From JAHRVQ01 sp963976815 (GTDB taxonomy: Bacteria > Pseudomonadota > Gammaproteobacteria > Pseudomonadales > Azotimanducaceae): a stretch of 64,000 bases of DNA. Every line of letters begins with the position of its first letter. The first letter of the stretch is position 1. The notes beneath the pieces were generated by a model. It ran no database searches. It saw only the letters and a list, made by a program, of their open reading frames with translations, and was not told the DNA's origin. This document shows positions 18,847 to 31,100 of this stretch, piece by piece. The DNA is taken from contig CAXBLU010000004.1 in the NCBI GenBank assembly GCA_963976815.1, positions 248,001 through 312,000 of the forward strand, given 5' to 3'. The position numbers were made by a program, and so were the translations under genes.

Positions 18847-19317
18847 CTAATTTCCAGCGCTAAATTCCAAAACAAAGACCAAGGCGTCTTCACGACCCTC
18901 CTTATCCGGATAATAACCTTTGCGCCGGCCAACCTGTTTAAACCCAAGTGAACTGTAGAGGCTGCAGGCCACTTTATTAGATGGCCGAACTTCGAGAAAG
19001 ACGCAGCTAGCACCACTCGACTCAGCACACTTCAGCATATGCGCGACCAGGATTCGCCCAAGCCCATCCCCTTGAAACTCCGGGGAAACGCATACATTCA
19101 ATAGATGTGACTCACCGGCAGCGACTGACAAGATCCCATGGCCCAGGGTCCTGTGCTCTCGCTTGATCAGCCAGCACTCATTACCCGATCGCAGGCAGTC
19201 CTGAAAAATGCCCTCTGTCCAGGGGTAGGAATAGCTCAGACGCTCATTTTCGATCACTTCAGGTAGATCGCCATAGGACATTGGCAATATACGGAAATCG
19301 AGCTGCACACTACTCAC
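18847..19317 (-). CDS. rimI: Ribosomal protein bS18 N-alpha-acetyltransferase RimI
   Basis: This 156-residue GNAT protein acetylates the N-terminus of ribosomal protein S18. Typical motifs are YPWTEGIFQDCL near residues 31-42, LLNVCVSPEFQGDGLGRILV (acetyl-CoA pyrophosphate loop Q-G-D-G-L-G) and FLEVRPSNKVACSLYSSLGF. Its start overlaps the end of the holD-like gene by 8 nt, as expected for a coupled holD-rimI pair. Confidence 0.92.
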   Translation of the reverse strand: MSSVQLDFRILPMSYGDLPEVIENERLSYSYPWTEGIFQDCLRSGNECWLIKREHRTLGHGILSVAAGESHLLNVCVSPEFQGDGLGRILVAHMLKCAESSGASCVFLEVRPSNKVACSLYSSLGFKQVGRRKGYYPDKEGREDALVFVLEFSAGN

Positions 19318-20077
19318 GGCGGATGGCTCCCCGCAACTCCTTTAAACCCTGCCAGAGGACTTTTCGTTCTCCGCTTGCGGAGAAGAAGTGGTCGATTTCC
19401 GGCAAACTCCAGAGGGTTTTTCCTGCCGCTTTGTCCGCTAACTGGATCGGCTGATAAGTTGCCACAGCCTGACCGTGAATCAATTCTGTCGGCTCGTCCC
19501 CAAAGGAGAGGATTTGATTTTCAAGGTTCCCCAGGTTCTGCTGCAGAACCTGTCGCGCCTCCTCTTTGGACTGCGAGATATGGGCGGATTTCACCATTGG
19601 CCAACGAAAATCGCTGATCCTCGGGGCTGACTTTTCCCCCCTGAGGGCAAAATATAGGCTGGTTAAAAAGCGCTGATGATGATCCGGCAATCGAGCTAGA
19701 TCCGCTGAATAACTGGATGCAATGGTTAAGCATGGAAAATGAGTAAATATGAGTAAAAAACTTGGGCCCAACTGGACCGGCGGGAATGCGGCCACATTTG
19801 ACGTGGGTGCTTTTACGCTGGGCTGCTCTGACACCCCCAGGGATTGTCTGACCTGGGCCAGATTTGAAGTTCCAGCTGCCACCTTCTCGGAAGACTGTCC
19901 CGCCTTGCGATCGGATGGCACTCCAGTCGGAATTCCAGTCGGCACCTCTGACGGTAAGCCAGTCGTTGAGTCAGCCCTCATTGCAACTACCGCTTCCAGT
20001 TCAGCTTTTGATTGGCGCGGTGGACGACGACGCCAGACGTCAATGCCCATTAGCTCCAAATACTGGTGATTTCTCAT
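19310..20077 (-). CDS. HolD-like protein (DNA polymerase III psi subunit family), extended
   Basis: This 255-residue protein overlaps rimI, the place of holD in E. coli. The N-terminus (YLELMGIDVWRRR) resembles the HolD start (LQQLGITQW-type), which binds the chi subunit. The C-terminus KVLWQGLKELRGAIRRE resembles the ALWQ-type end of HolD. Between them, residues about 35-100 form a low-complexity linker containing GLPSEVPTGIPTGVPSD, so the protein is nearly twice as long as E. coli HolD (137 residues). The assignment rests mainly on synteny and the two ends. Psi links the clamp loader to chi and single-stranded DNA-binding protein. Confidence 0.6.
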   Translation of the reverse strand: MRNHQYLELMGIDVWRRRPPRQSKAELEAVVAMRADSTTGLPSEVPTGIPTGVPSDRKAGQSSEKVAAGTSNLAQVRQSLGVSEQPSVKAPTSNVAAFPPVQLGPSFLLIFTHFPCLTIASSYSADLARLPDHHQRFLTSLYFALRGEKSAPRISDFRWPMVKSAHISQSKEEARQVLQQNLGNLENQILSFGDEPTELIHGQAVATYQPIQLADKAAGKTLWSLPEIDHFFSASGERKVLWQGLKELRGAIRRE

Positions 20078-20108
20078 TCGCTGAAGATGACCCGTTTCCG
20101 GTGGGTTT

Positions 20109-20939
20109 TCAAGAGACCGCGCGGTTGGGGTTGTGCCACCGCATCAAGGACTCCTGCATGGTAGACGCCACAAGCATGCCGTCAGCCGTGAACATCATGC
20201 CGCGATTATAGCCCCTTGCGGCACTCGATTGTGGCGCATCAAGGGCATATAACAACCATTGGTCCACTCTTACCGGGCCATGAAACCACATGGCATGGTC
20301 CAAACTCGCACTTTGCATATCCTTCCGCTCAAAGTTGCCTCGGTGGGGCAGTCGAGAGGTGGATAGCAACGCATCGTCAGACTGGTAGGTCAGAAGCGCA
20401 GCATGGAGCAATCGATCTTCACTGGGAATTGTGCCATTAGCCCGAAACCAACTATGTTGGTAGGGCGATAGGGGCTTATTTTCCATCACCGCTTTGTATT
20501 CTGCGAGATGGGTAATAAAGCGGTCCTCTCGCATTGCATCGGTAATCATCTCATCGGTCGGCGGCACCAGATTCGGCATCTCACTCTGGTGGCTAAGGCC
20601 CTCTTCCTCTAACTGGAAGGACGCATCCATGCTGAAGATCGCCTTTCCGTGTTGAATGACCGCAATACGTCGGGTGGTAAATGACCTCCCATCCCGGATG
20701 CGATCCACAGAAAAAACAACCGGTACTCGAGCATCACCGGGTCGCATAAAATATCCGTGGAGTGAATGGGGTGGGCGGTCAGAGTCCACTGTCCGGCCCG
20801 CTGCCATCAGCGCCTGGGCCATGATTTGACCTCCATAAAGCCGCCCGCTTCGCCCCTTCGGGTGGTGACCCCGGAACAAGTTAGCTTCCACCTGTTCAAT
20901 ATCCAAAATGTCGATAAGCTCTGCCAATCGGGGGTGCAC
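20109..20939 (-). CDS. tesB: Acyl-CoA thioesterase II
   Basis: This 276-residue double hot-dog protein has GRLYGGQIMAQAL near residue 35, LHGYFMRPGD near 63 and a C-terminal half ending in RGMMFTADGMLVASTMQESLMR. TesB enzymes hydrolyse medium- and long-chain acyl-CoA to free acids. The frame extends 25 codons upstream, but the GTG at 20939 is preferred because AAGGAG lies 8 nt before it and the resulting N-terminus (VHPRLAELIDIL) fits the family. It is 31 bp upstream of the holD-like gene and divergent from the gene at 21027. Confidence 0.9.
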   Translation of the reverse strand: MHPRLAELIDILDIEQVEANLFRGHHPKGRSGRLYGGQIMAQALMAAGRTVDSDRPPHSLHGYFMRPGDARVPVVFSVDRIRDGRSFTTRRIAVIQHGKAIFSMDASFQLEEEGLSHQSEMPNLVPPTDEMITDAMREDRFITHLAEYKAVMENKPLSPYQHSWFRANGTIPSEDRLLHAALLTYQSDDALLSTSRLPHRGNFERKDMQSASLDHAMWFHGPVRVDQWLLYALDAPQSSAARGYNRGMMFTADGMLVASTMQESLMRWHNPNRAVS

Positions 20940-21026
20940 CAGGTTGACTCCTTGTGTGAATCGAATGCTGTAATTGAAAATTGCTGTCGTGCTGATTGGC
21001 TGACAACCTTGCATTGTCGTCGGCCA

Positions 21027-21560
21027 GTGATCGAGAATGAATCTTTACCCAAACCCGTAGGTGACACAACCTTGTTGGATCTGAGATTTTTTGCTCCCCA
21101 GTCCATAACTGAGGAGGCCAGGGCAGCCAGCGTAAAGTTTTGGCTAGGCGAAAGCGCCATGCCGCCTGAAATTGCCGCGCAACGAGCCTCCCAGGTCATC
21201 TGTCATGGGATGTTCGACAATCAACTGATCGGAATCGCCAGCGGCTACGTCAATGTTTCAGAGTCCCTGAAGCAGCCCTATTTTCAGTACCGAACCTTTA
21301 TCAGCAACGCCCATCGACACAAAGGCCACGCCAGTAAGATGCTGTTGAGAAGTTTTGAAGGCTTGTCAGATTTCTTCTGCCGTCAGGAAAACCCCGCGGC
21401 CATTGGTGTGCTGCTTGAAATACCTCCTACCCTGGCTCCGCTGAATGACCACCTGGTATGGCCCGAGACACAATTCCACTTTGCAGGTGTCGCCGACGGG
21501 GGCAGCCACCTTCGAGTGCGGTACTTTGAGCAGGTCAAGATGAAGGGGGGCAAAGTTTAG
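21027..21560 (+). CDS. Unrecognised protein, paralogue of the next gene (possible GNAT-like fold)
   Basis: This is about 177 residues. I do not recognise a named family. Shared features with the downstream protein are a segment QPYFQYRTF, a helical HRHKGHASKML stretch after it and a C-terminal RVRYF. The strand-then-helix layout after YRTF, with basic and glycine residues, is compatible with a GNAT acetyltransferase fold, but no acetyl-CoA loop is certain. The start is uncertain: GTG 21027 and TTG 21009 are in frame, with no strong ribosome site, and the open frame continues upstream into the divergent tesB gene. The stop overlaps the next start by one base, so the two are co-translated. Confidence 0.6.
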   Translation: MIENESLPKPVGDTTLLDLRFFAPQSITEEARAASVKFWLGESAMPPEIAAQRASQVICHGMFDNQLIGIASGYVNVSESLKQPYFQYRTFISNAHRHKGHASKMLLRSFEGLSDFFCRQENPAAIGVLLEIPPTLAPLNDHLVWPETQFHFAGVADGGSHLRVRYFEQVKMKGGKV

Positions 21561-22066
21561 TGCAAAAGAGCATCAACAAAGATGGCATTGAGTTCTCACT
21601 CAACTGGCCCCTGGTACCCGCTGATGTCCAGGAACAGACAATTGCACTGTGGGAAGCCCATAACGCCCTGCCCGCCAATACGGATACTGCGGTCCGGGCT
21701 CAACAGGCCATTGCCTTCGCAAAAGATAGCAAAACCGGTAATCCACTCGGCGTCGCAACCGTACAACTTGAACATATGGACTGGGTCGGGCAGCCAATGT
21801 TCCGCTACCGAACCTTTGCCATAAGGGACGCGAGATTGCGCAGCATCAGCGTTCAGATGGTGAACTATGTATTTGATCTGTTGACGACTTATAGCAGCGA
21901 CACCGGCCAGGGTGGCGGACTCTACATGGAGATTGAAAACCGCCAACTCATGCAACATCAAAATGAAGGGGTTTGGTTCGAAAGTCGCTGTTCATACATC
22001 GGATTGTCACCGGAAGGCTGGCACCGTCGTGTGAGGTATTTTCCCCACGCGAGACTCTCACTATAG
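21560..22066 (+). CDS. Unrecognised protein, tandem paralogue (possible GNAT-like fold)
   Basis: This is 168 residues from a GTG at 21560 that shares its G with the preceding TAG stop; GGGGGG lies just upstream as a ribosome site. It resembles the previous protein in FRYRTF, the following helix with basic residues and RRVRYFPHARL. Motifs GGGLYMEIENRQ and YIGLSPEGWHRR are distinctive. No signal peptide or membrane segment is seen. The pair lies directly upstream of the giant surface protein gene (101 bp), so an accessory role, for example modifying that protein, is possible but unproven. Confidence 0.65.
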   Translation: MQKSINKDGIEFSLNWPLVPADVQEQTIALWEAHNALPANTDTAVRAQQAIAFAKDSKTGNPLGVATVQLEHMDWVGQPMFRYRTFAIRDARLRSISVQMVNYVFDLLTTYSSDTGQGGGLYMEIENRQLMQHQNEGVWFESRCSYIGLSPEGWHRRVRYFPHARLSL

Positions 22067-22167
22067 GGTCGTCACTAACTTCTTACATTCGCCCTACAAA
22101 TAACTTCTCTAGATGTCGCTAGAGCATTGCTTGGCGGGCCCAAACGGGCTAGTTTTAGCTTCTCGAG

Positions 22168-25100
22168 TTGACTCAAAAAAAAGGCGATCCTGTGGGTAGC
22201 GGCAACACGTCCGACTCTTTTAGCAGTAATCAACCAGTGCATCTTATTGATGATCCCGATCTATTACTCCGGGGTGAATTTAGTCGCGACGGGTTTGACC
22301 TGATTATCACCGGTCCTAACGGCCAAGTTGCTGTTATTGCTGACTATTTTTCCTTTGACCCACCCCCAAACCTCATGCTCCCAAATGGTGCAGGGTTTTC
22401 ACCTGCCCTGGTTCGGTCTTTGCTTCACGATGTCTTTGATGAAGCATTGTATGCCGGGCCCGCTGGCGGCGCGGCTCAGATCGCCATTGGCAAGGTTGCC
22501 TTCATTATTGGGCAAGTGATCCGTACAGGGGCAAACGGCAAAGAAGTCCTGCAGCGCGGCGACATTCTTTATAAAGGTGACGAGATAGAAGTGGTTGGCG
22601 CCGGTAGATTACTCGCCCGCATGAATGACGGCACCACCTTTCGACTCGGCCAGGATGCAAGGGCGATTCTGAAGGATTTTGCCTACGACGAAGCTGCCAA
22701 GATTGGTAATTTTGAAGCCAGCGTTGTTCGCGGTGGATTTAGCTATAAGAGTGGCGGCATTGGCAAGTTCAATAATGGTGGCAACCATTCAACGATCAGC
22801 ACACCAACAGCGGTCATCGGAATTCGTGGTTCCGAACTCGACGGAACCGTTGGGAGCTCCGGTGAAACCATTGTCATTCATAAATCAGGTATTCTGACGG
22901 TCACCGATATCAACGGGAATAATCCCGTTGAGCTGACTGTACCCGGCAACACCTCGGTTATCGTCTTGAACGGTAACCCTTCATTTACACCCCAGGCTTC
23001 TCCAGAACAGCAACAAACCGTACAACAGGCACTACCTCCGCCCGATTCATCTGAAGAGGATGCCGCGGAAGAAGCAGACGAAGCAGCCGAAGACGAAGCG
23101 GCAGCAGATGCTGAAACTACCGACGATGCGCCCGCCGATGCAGGCGAGGGAGATGAGGGTAGTACCGATCAAGAAGCTGGCGGCGACGAGGATGCCGCTG
23201 AGGGTGAGGGAGACGAAGCTTCTGAGGAGGACGCTGACGCAGAATCCGAAGATGAGGCTGGCGAAGATGAAGCCGGTGATGACGAAGCCGGTGAAGAAGG
23301 CGGTGAAGAAAGCGAAGGTGAAACAACCGACGCATCCGAGGGTGAATCAGGTGACGCCGGAGCTGAAGGCGGCTCCGATGCTTCGGCAGATGGCTCTAGC
23401 TCCGCTGACGGCTCTAGTTCCGCTGATGGCTCTAGTTCCGCTGATGGCTCTGATTCCGCTGACGGCTCTAGTTCCGCTGACGGCTCTGATTCCGCTGACG
23501 GCTCTAGTTCCGCTGACGGCTCATCCGAAGGATCTGATAGTGCGGGTAGTGATAGTGCCGGTAATGATAGTGCAGGAACTGACGGTACATCCTCCGGATC
23601 GACGACAGGTAGCACATCTGGGACTGGTACTTCGACATCAATCTCGGGTACCGGGACGTCAGGCAGTAGTGGTACAGGATCAACCGGCGGAACTACCGGG
23701 ACTGGGACTTCCGGCACTGGCAGCACAACAACTCCCCCCACCGGCAACCAAAACCCCACGACGCCAACCCAGGAACCGCAACTCCCCCCGGACAACCCTC
23801 CGGTTGCAACAAATGATGCAATTGCGATCAATTCTGCAGCGAGTATCGAACTGGGCACATTGATACTGTCGAACGACACTGATCCCGATGCGAACCAAAA
23901 TCCGACGCTCACGAGCATCACTTCAACCGGCAGCCAGGGTACTGTGACCTTTGATGCGGCAACCCAGAGCATCATTTATACGCCCAATGCAGCCCAGTTC
24001 GCAGCCTTAGGCGCTGGTGTAACCGCCACTGATCAATTTACCTACCAAATTCAATCCGGCAACCTCGTTGATACTGGCACGGTAAGTCTGACCCTTACCG
24101 GCGTAAACGACGCGCCAATTGCGGTCAATGATACTTACACCACCGACGAGAATACGATTCTCAACGTTCCGGCCCTTTCGGGCCTGCTCGCTAACGACTC
24201 AGACCCAGATAGTGGTGATACCTTCACGATTACAGGCGCAACTGTCACGAGTAGTGATCAAACGCCAATCGCCATTCAGGCGGACGGTTCCTTCGATTTT
24301 CTGACTACCAGTTCTCCTGGGATAGATGCCCTTGATGCCGGAGAATCATTTACCTCCGAGTTCACCTATGTCATCACCGACAGCGGCGGTTTGAGTTCCA
24401 CGGCGACGGTTTCAATTCTGGTGCAGGGCGTCAATGATTCGCCCGTCACAACAGCAGATGCCGCTTCAGTTCTTGAAGGTTCGTTGACGAACATCTTGCC
24501 GCTAGCGAATGATACGGACCCGGAAGGAGACGCACTCAGTATTGTCAGTGCGACCGCCACCTCAGGTACCGTGACGGTATCAGCTGATGGAACAAGCATT
24601 GACTACCTGGCGCCCAATACCTTGAGTGAGGGACAAGTTACCCAGGAAATCATTACTTACACTGTCTCAGACGGCAATAGCACATCAACCGGTACAGTTA
24701 ATGTCAGTGTGACCGGCAAAAATGACCCACCGATTATCACGCCAGGCACTGGCACTCCAGTTGTCATTAATCCTGGTGCGGGGACTGTCGATATTGAGGC
24801 ACAGGTGCTCTCAACCATTACTGATGATAGCACTGGTCTCACCATCACCTCCCTGGATACAACGGGAACCCTGGGTACAGTGGTACTTGGATCAGTGGAC
24901 TATACCGCAGGAAGCGCCTTTGACTTTTTGAACGTCAATGAAACCGCCATAGACACTTTCCAATTTACCGTTGTTGATGACCAGGGGCTCAGCACAACAG
25001 GCAGCTTTAGCTTAACCGTTAGTGGCCTCGCCGACGCACCTGTTGTTGCAGCACCACTCACAGTCGGCGTCCTCGACAATGAGGCGAACAGTACTTTAGA

Positions 25101-28100
25101 CCTCCTAACCGGCGCAACGGACATTGATGCCACAGATATTTTGTCTGTCAGTGGCCTTGTGATCTCTGGCGATCAATCCGGCATTACCGTCGTCAATAAC
25201 ATTGTCACCATTTCGCCGTCGAGCTATACCTTTGCTGCTGGCGTCACCTCTACCAATGTGAATTTCACTTACAATGTGACCGATACAACCGGTTTGTCAG
25301 TGGCGCAAACCGCAACCATCACCATCACACAAAGCAACGCAGCGCCAGTTGTGGCCGCGCCATTAGCGCTTAGTCTTACCCAGGCAGATGTTGTTTCTAC
25401 CCTGGATCTACTGGGCGGCGCGACGGATGCCAATGGAGATGTGCTGGTCATTACTGGTTTGACCGTTGTCGGAAATGTTGCCGGCATCACGCAGTCAGGT
25501 ACAAGCCTGATCATTGATCCAGGTCTATACAACTCACTACCGGCTGGTAGCAGCGAAGTGGTGACTTATAACTATGTCATCGACGATGGCAGGGGGGGCG
25601 CAGTCGCCCAAACCGCTACCATCACGATTAATGGACTGAACGATGCACCTATTACAGTCCCAGATACCAATACCATTGATGAAGACGGAACGTTGCTTGT
25701 TACTGCGGCGACCGGTGTTCTAATCAATAATACTGACGCCGATACAGGTTCCACACAGACGGTCACCGCCGTAAATGGCCTCGCTGCTAACGTCGGAAAT
25801 TTGATTTCCCTCGCCTCGGGCTCTGTGATTCAAATCAACGCTGACGGTAGTTATGACTACGCACCAGGCGTGGAACTTTCCGTCGGCCAGACCGCAACGG
25901 AAACGATCACCTTTACTGTTACAGATGATCAAGGTGCAGCAGTTGCCGACTCCCTGACCATCACCATTACTGGTAACAACGATTTGCCCGGGATTCCGCC
26001 GAGCTTTTTCTTCGCCCAGGAATCTCAAGTTCTATCCGCTGGGAACAGTGTGTTGGTCAATGCTTTTGACCCTGATCCTTTGGATGTTTTAACGATCACT
26101 AGCATCACGAACGATGGCGTGACAATTTTAACCAACACGCCAACCCAATTAAATTCTGGCGCGACCATTACCATCGACAGTGCCGGACTAATCACTTTTG
26201 ACCCGACTGACGCTCGATTTTTGCGTGGTCTGGATGAAGGTGAATTTAATATCGAAAACTTTGTCCTAACGATCAACGATGGTCAGGGCGGAACCGCTAC
26301 TACAAACTTCAGCATTAACGTTCGCGGTGAGTCTTCTCCGGAGCTCCTTCTATTTAGCCATGATGACGCGGTTCTAGTTGAGCCGGGTTTGGATATTGTC
26401 GGTGACACTTTGTTAAACCTGCAGGGTGCAAACATTTCGTTCAATCAGGACATACCCTTACGTTTTGACCTGATCACCGTATCCGATACGGGCGCTCAAC
26501 TTACCACCGCAGTGACCAGCACGAGCATATTCACCACTGTTGTTGGAACTGCCCTTGAACTCGACCGCGACTATTTCTCCTTTAACGAAAACCGATTTGT
26601 TGTCGATGATCGGATCGCAACCCTGACCATCGAAGGCCTGTTAAATGAGGTCAACGATCACACGGATGCCTACCAACTCGGCGTAAATGCCAACGAAACT
26701 GTCATTATTGATATTGATGGTGCCGCTGGCACCGGGTTATCGGGGGGAAGCGTCGAGGTCTCCATATTTGATTCCGCCGGCAATCTTGTCTTTAACCCAG
26801 CTAACAACTCTTTTGGCGGAGGTTTATTAGACATCGGTAGCCAGGACACTACCGACCCACTCTTTATTTTCCAACCGACGATCACAGACAACTACACCTT
26901 TGTGGTCAACTCGGCAGGTAGCATTTCAAGTGGTACTAGCTATTTCATTTCCGGCGCTTCAACAGTTGACTACACGCTACATCTTTCTTTGGACACAAGC
27001 CAGCCAGAGGAATTTATCGGCAATGCAGTCACTGTTATTGATGAAACAGAAATTGAACCTACAAGGGTAATTGGCGATCTGCCAAACTCCTTTGGCACCG
27101 CCCTCGAGATCGCCAGGGACAGCTTTAAAACGGCCCCAAATCAGCTGATCGACAACGCCGCAGCCCAATCCTCCGTGACTGTGCTCGGCGACTTTAGGAA
27201 TCCCGACCAGGCGGATTTCTTCAAGGTGTTCCTAAATAGCACGGAAACATTTACCGCTGATTTTGACCTGACTAAACTGTCGGGCATCGCAGGCCACGAC
27301 GATTCAACCAACCTGCTTGCAAACATTTACGATTCAACCGGTACGTTGCTGGCCACATCCACCACAAATACCGATGCTGGGACAAGCGCTGGACTCGATC
27401 AGTTCTTGACCTATACAGCGGCATCAGCGGGCGAATTTTTCATCGAAATTTTCCCTACCGGCGGCTCCGAGCCTCCCACTGGTGACTATGTAGTTCATCT
27501 ATCAATAAACCAAATGGGTACAGCGGGCACAACAGTTCTGGATGAACGAGTTGGCCCTGGACCAGATTTTAGGCCTGTCATCGATGATTTTGATTTCTCA
27601 ATCAACCCGGACTTCGGTATATCAGCATTTACTAACGAATTTGGTGATGTGCGTTTATTTGGTGAAACCAGCCCCGCTAACTACGAAACGATTCTGCAGA
27701 GCTTCTCGGTGCAGGGATTGCTCAGTGACCCGAACAGTTTAATTCGAGTCAACTTTAGCGCAATTGATAACAATGGCGATGAGTTCCGCATTATCTCCCG
27801 AAACCTTAAGAGTGTCTCCACCGAGGTTCAACTTAAGGACATAATTGATAGCGATGACGGCGCGTTTATTGCGAACACTCGGAATAACAAGGGCCTAAAA
27901 GGTAACTTGATTAATTCCGGGGATTTTAATGGTGATGGTTTTGACGACCTGGTGTTGGCCGATTCGAATAACCCAGGCTATGCCACGGTTTACTATGGTG
28001 GTCAGGACGTAGGTTCAAATTTCTCATACTCAACATCAACAACCTTAGCAATCCCCGCCACCGGCCCGGGCGGAACTCGATCGCAACAGGCAATTGAAAG

Positions 28101-31100
28101 TATTGGTTTTGCCGGTGACGTCGACGGCGATGGTTTTGATGATCTGGTAGTCAACTTCAGTTATTACATGGCGAGCCCACCATTTATTTATGCTTCGGCG
28201 ATTGTCTTTGGCGGTAACGGTCCCGTCGGCAATATTGACATTGACACTGGCTCAAATCCTCTCAGCGAAATGCTCCTGGTCCAAACGGATCGATTGATTC
28301 CACTAGGCGATATTGACGGTGATGGATTTGCAGATGTTGCCACCGTTGACAACTTCTATAGCACAACCTACGCCAGCATTATTTTCGGCCAGGACAGCGC
28401 TGGATTTAATGGTGCGCTTAACGCTGACAACCGCTTTGACCCCACGGTTTATTCGGCAAATCAGGTTAACTTTTACGGCGGCATTACTTTTAATTCGACT
28501 ACAGGCATTGGAGATAGCTATGGTAGCTCCAACTACATAAGAGATATCACCGCTGCCGGTGACGTAAATGGCGATGGTTTCGGCGACCTCTTAATATCGT
28601 TTAGTGATCCCAGATCCTCCGTATTCCTCGCCTATGGTGGTAGCCAGGAAGATATTCGAACCATCGCAGGCGCCGACGGCAGTCCCACGAGCTTAAGCTC
28701 CGGCGATCTATTTGGCGATAGCGGCATCTTCCTATTCGCAAATCACAACAGTTCACCTAATGGTCAGCAAGCAGTGACATTCGGACAAACCACAGGCATT
28801 CCATTCCATTCCATTGGTGATATTAATGGTGACGGATTTGATGATCTGCTCTTTAACCTTGCACCATATGACGATAATTACGGTAAGTACCTTGCCAACA
28901 TGGGCACTGCTGTCGTATTTGGCGGGCCCGGACTCCAGGACTTTGCAACGGACCTTAACGGCGATGGCCTGACGATTAGAGATATTTTCACCGATGGTGG
29001 CGTCCATGGCTTTGGCATCACCTCTTCTGAACTTCAAGACGCAGGGTTTACCAGCAATATCGTCTTCTCGGACGTCGAAAACGTGGGAGATATCAATGGT
29101 GATGGATTCGACGACCTATTAATCGCACCTAAACTCTCCAATGGCTATGGCTTTAATTCTGCCCCTAACATCGGCCTTTTAGGCGACCAGGTGATTCTAT
29201 ATGGCGGCACTCATCTCAGCTCGACAGACGGCATAGTAGATGTATCAAGACTGAGTGGCGATGAAGGCTTTGCTCTTAGGAGTGGATTTTCCAACTTTAA
29301 CTTTGGCGTCTCACCCCACATCGACTCTGTCGGTGATATTAATGGCGACGGATTTAATGACTTCGCTGTGTTTGACGACACTCTAAATACCCAGATAGGT
29401 GGCATTTACGCCAACGGTCTTCCCCAGGGGCAATATGGCACCCTCGTGGTGTTTGGCGACCAGGGCATTCAAAGTAACCCCGGGCTAATCTCTGGATCGG
29501 CAGCTTCTGATCAGCTTTCCTTTATTCCCGGTGCGAATATTATTCGAGCCGGAGCCGGCGATGATGCGGTGAGCTTTGATCCCAACGACATCCTGATCGA
29601 TCTTGGTAGTGGTACAAGCGATACTGTCTTTTTTGAAAGCCTGTTTGCCCCCGTAGACATTACAAGCTCCACGAATTTGAGCCGGGTAGAGATTATTGAC
29701 CTTGGTGGTTTTGGTAACTCTCTTACCCTGGATGCGCGCTCCGTTATTGACTTAAATAATGACAGCACCGATCAGGTTTCATTTGCCAACAGCCTGGTCA
29801 TCGTTGGTAGTGGCGCCGATACCGTCATCACAGCCGATACCGGCTGGATCCCCAATGGGACTGTCACGCTCGGCCCGGACACGTTTGACGGTTACAGCAA
29901 AGACGGTGCATTAATCTTTGTCTCGCAAGCCATTACCACTGAAGTGATCAACACCACAATCGGCGGTATGGACCAGGACTATGGCTCAACAATCGACACG
30001 GTTACGCCGGCCATCGGTCTGACACTGGCGAGCGGAGCAACCCTAACAGCGATCAATGGCACACCAGTAATCCTCAATAGTCCGATTACTTTGGATAGTG
30101 GAGCGCTGATTACTGTCACAACATCTGCCGCCGGTGCAGCACAGTTCACTTACGACCCAAACAACACCAACCAATTCCTAGGCGCAAATGAATACAGGTT
30201 AGATTCGTTTGACTTCACGGCTGACAATGGCACTAGCACTGAGGTGAATACTTATCGATTGACGGTCGGTGACTCCGCGCTGGATCAAGCGGACATTCAG
30301 TTGGGCCCCGATACTCAATATGTTGGCGGCTTCTTTACACCACTGGTTGATCCATTAACAACGGTCTTCGATCCAGATTCCACCGTCTCTAGCAGTGTGC
30401 TGATACAACTCGATGTTGCTAGCACCTTCGGTTCTTTGTTTGTTGATCAATCACAGGTTGATCCTTTACTCACCTATATCATTGTCGACAATCTCGGGAC
30501 AAAGGATCAAATACAGCTAATAAGTTACAACAATGGTGCAATTCCTTTGGATCTGGTCGAACAGTTTCTAAAAGCCATTCAGTATATTCCTGACTACAAC
30601 GACTCGACTTCGACATCACCATTCACCATTACACTGAACCAAACTGACGGAATGCCTGTGGTTATGGGCAATATCAACGTTCTATTCCCTCCAACATTTT
30701 TACCGTCGGCAACAGGCACAACGGCGATAGACTTTACCCTGGCAGGGACCTGGCTCGACGGTATGGCGCCGGGCCCAGGGGATGAAGTGTTGTTTAACAA
30801 CATCGCTGGGCCCACGACACTCTTTATTGACGATCCAACCACAATCGGTTCTTTGTATATCTACGATGCCAATTTAGATCTGGGCATTCAGGACAACCTG
30901 ACAATTCAAAATGAATTTACTCTAATTGAAGCAGATCTGGTTACCCTGGATTCCAACGCCAATGCAGTCACTTTAGATGTTGATACACTGTCTCTTATCA
31001 GCAATTACGATCAAGGCATCATTGCAAACCTGGACTTAACGGGTGCTAATCAGATCACCATTGCAGCCAGCACGAGTGTCGATATAACAGGCACCCTGAA

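Noticed and set aside
23386..23526. CRISPR-like repetitive pattern
   Set aside because: Eighteen-bp units follow one another without spacers and stay in frame with the giant gene, so it is a coding minisatellite.
23060..23975. Long alternative frames (Lys/Arg/Pro-rich on plus, Ser/Pro-rich on minus) of about 267 codons each
   Set aside because: They mirror the low-complexity acidic and Ser/Gly region of the giant gene.
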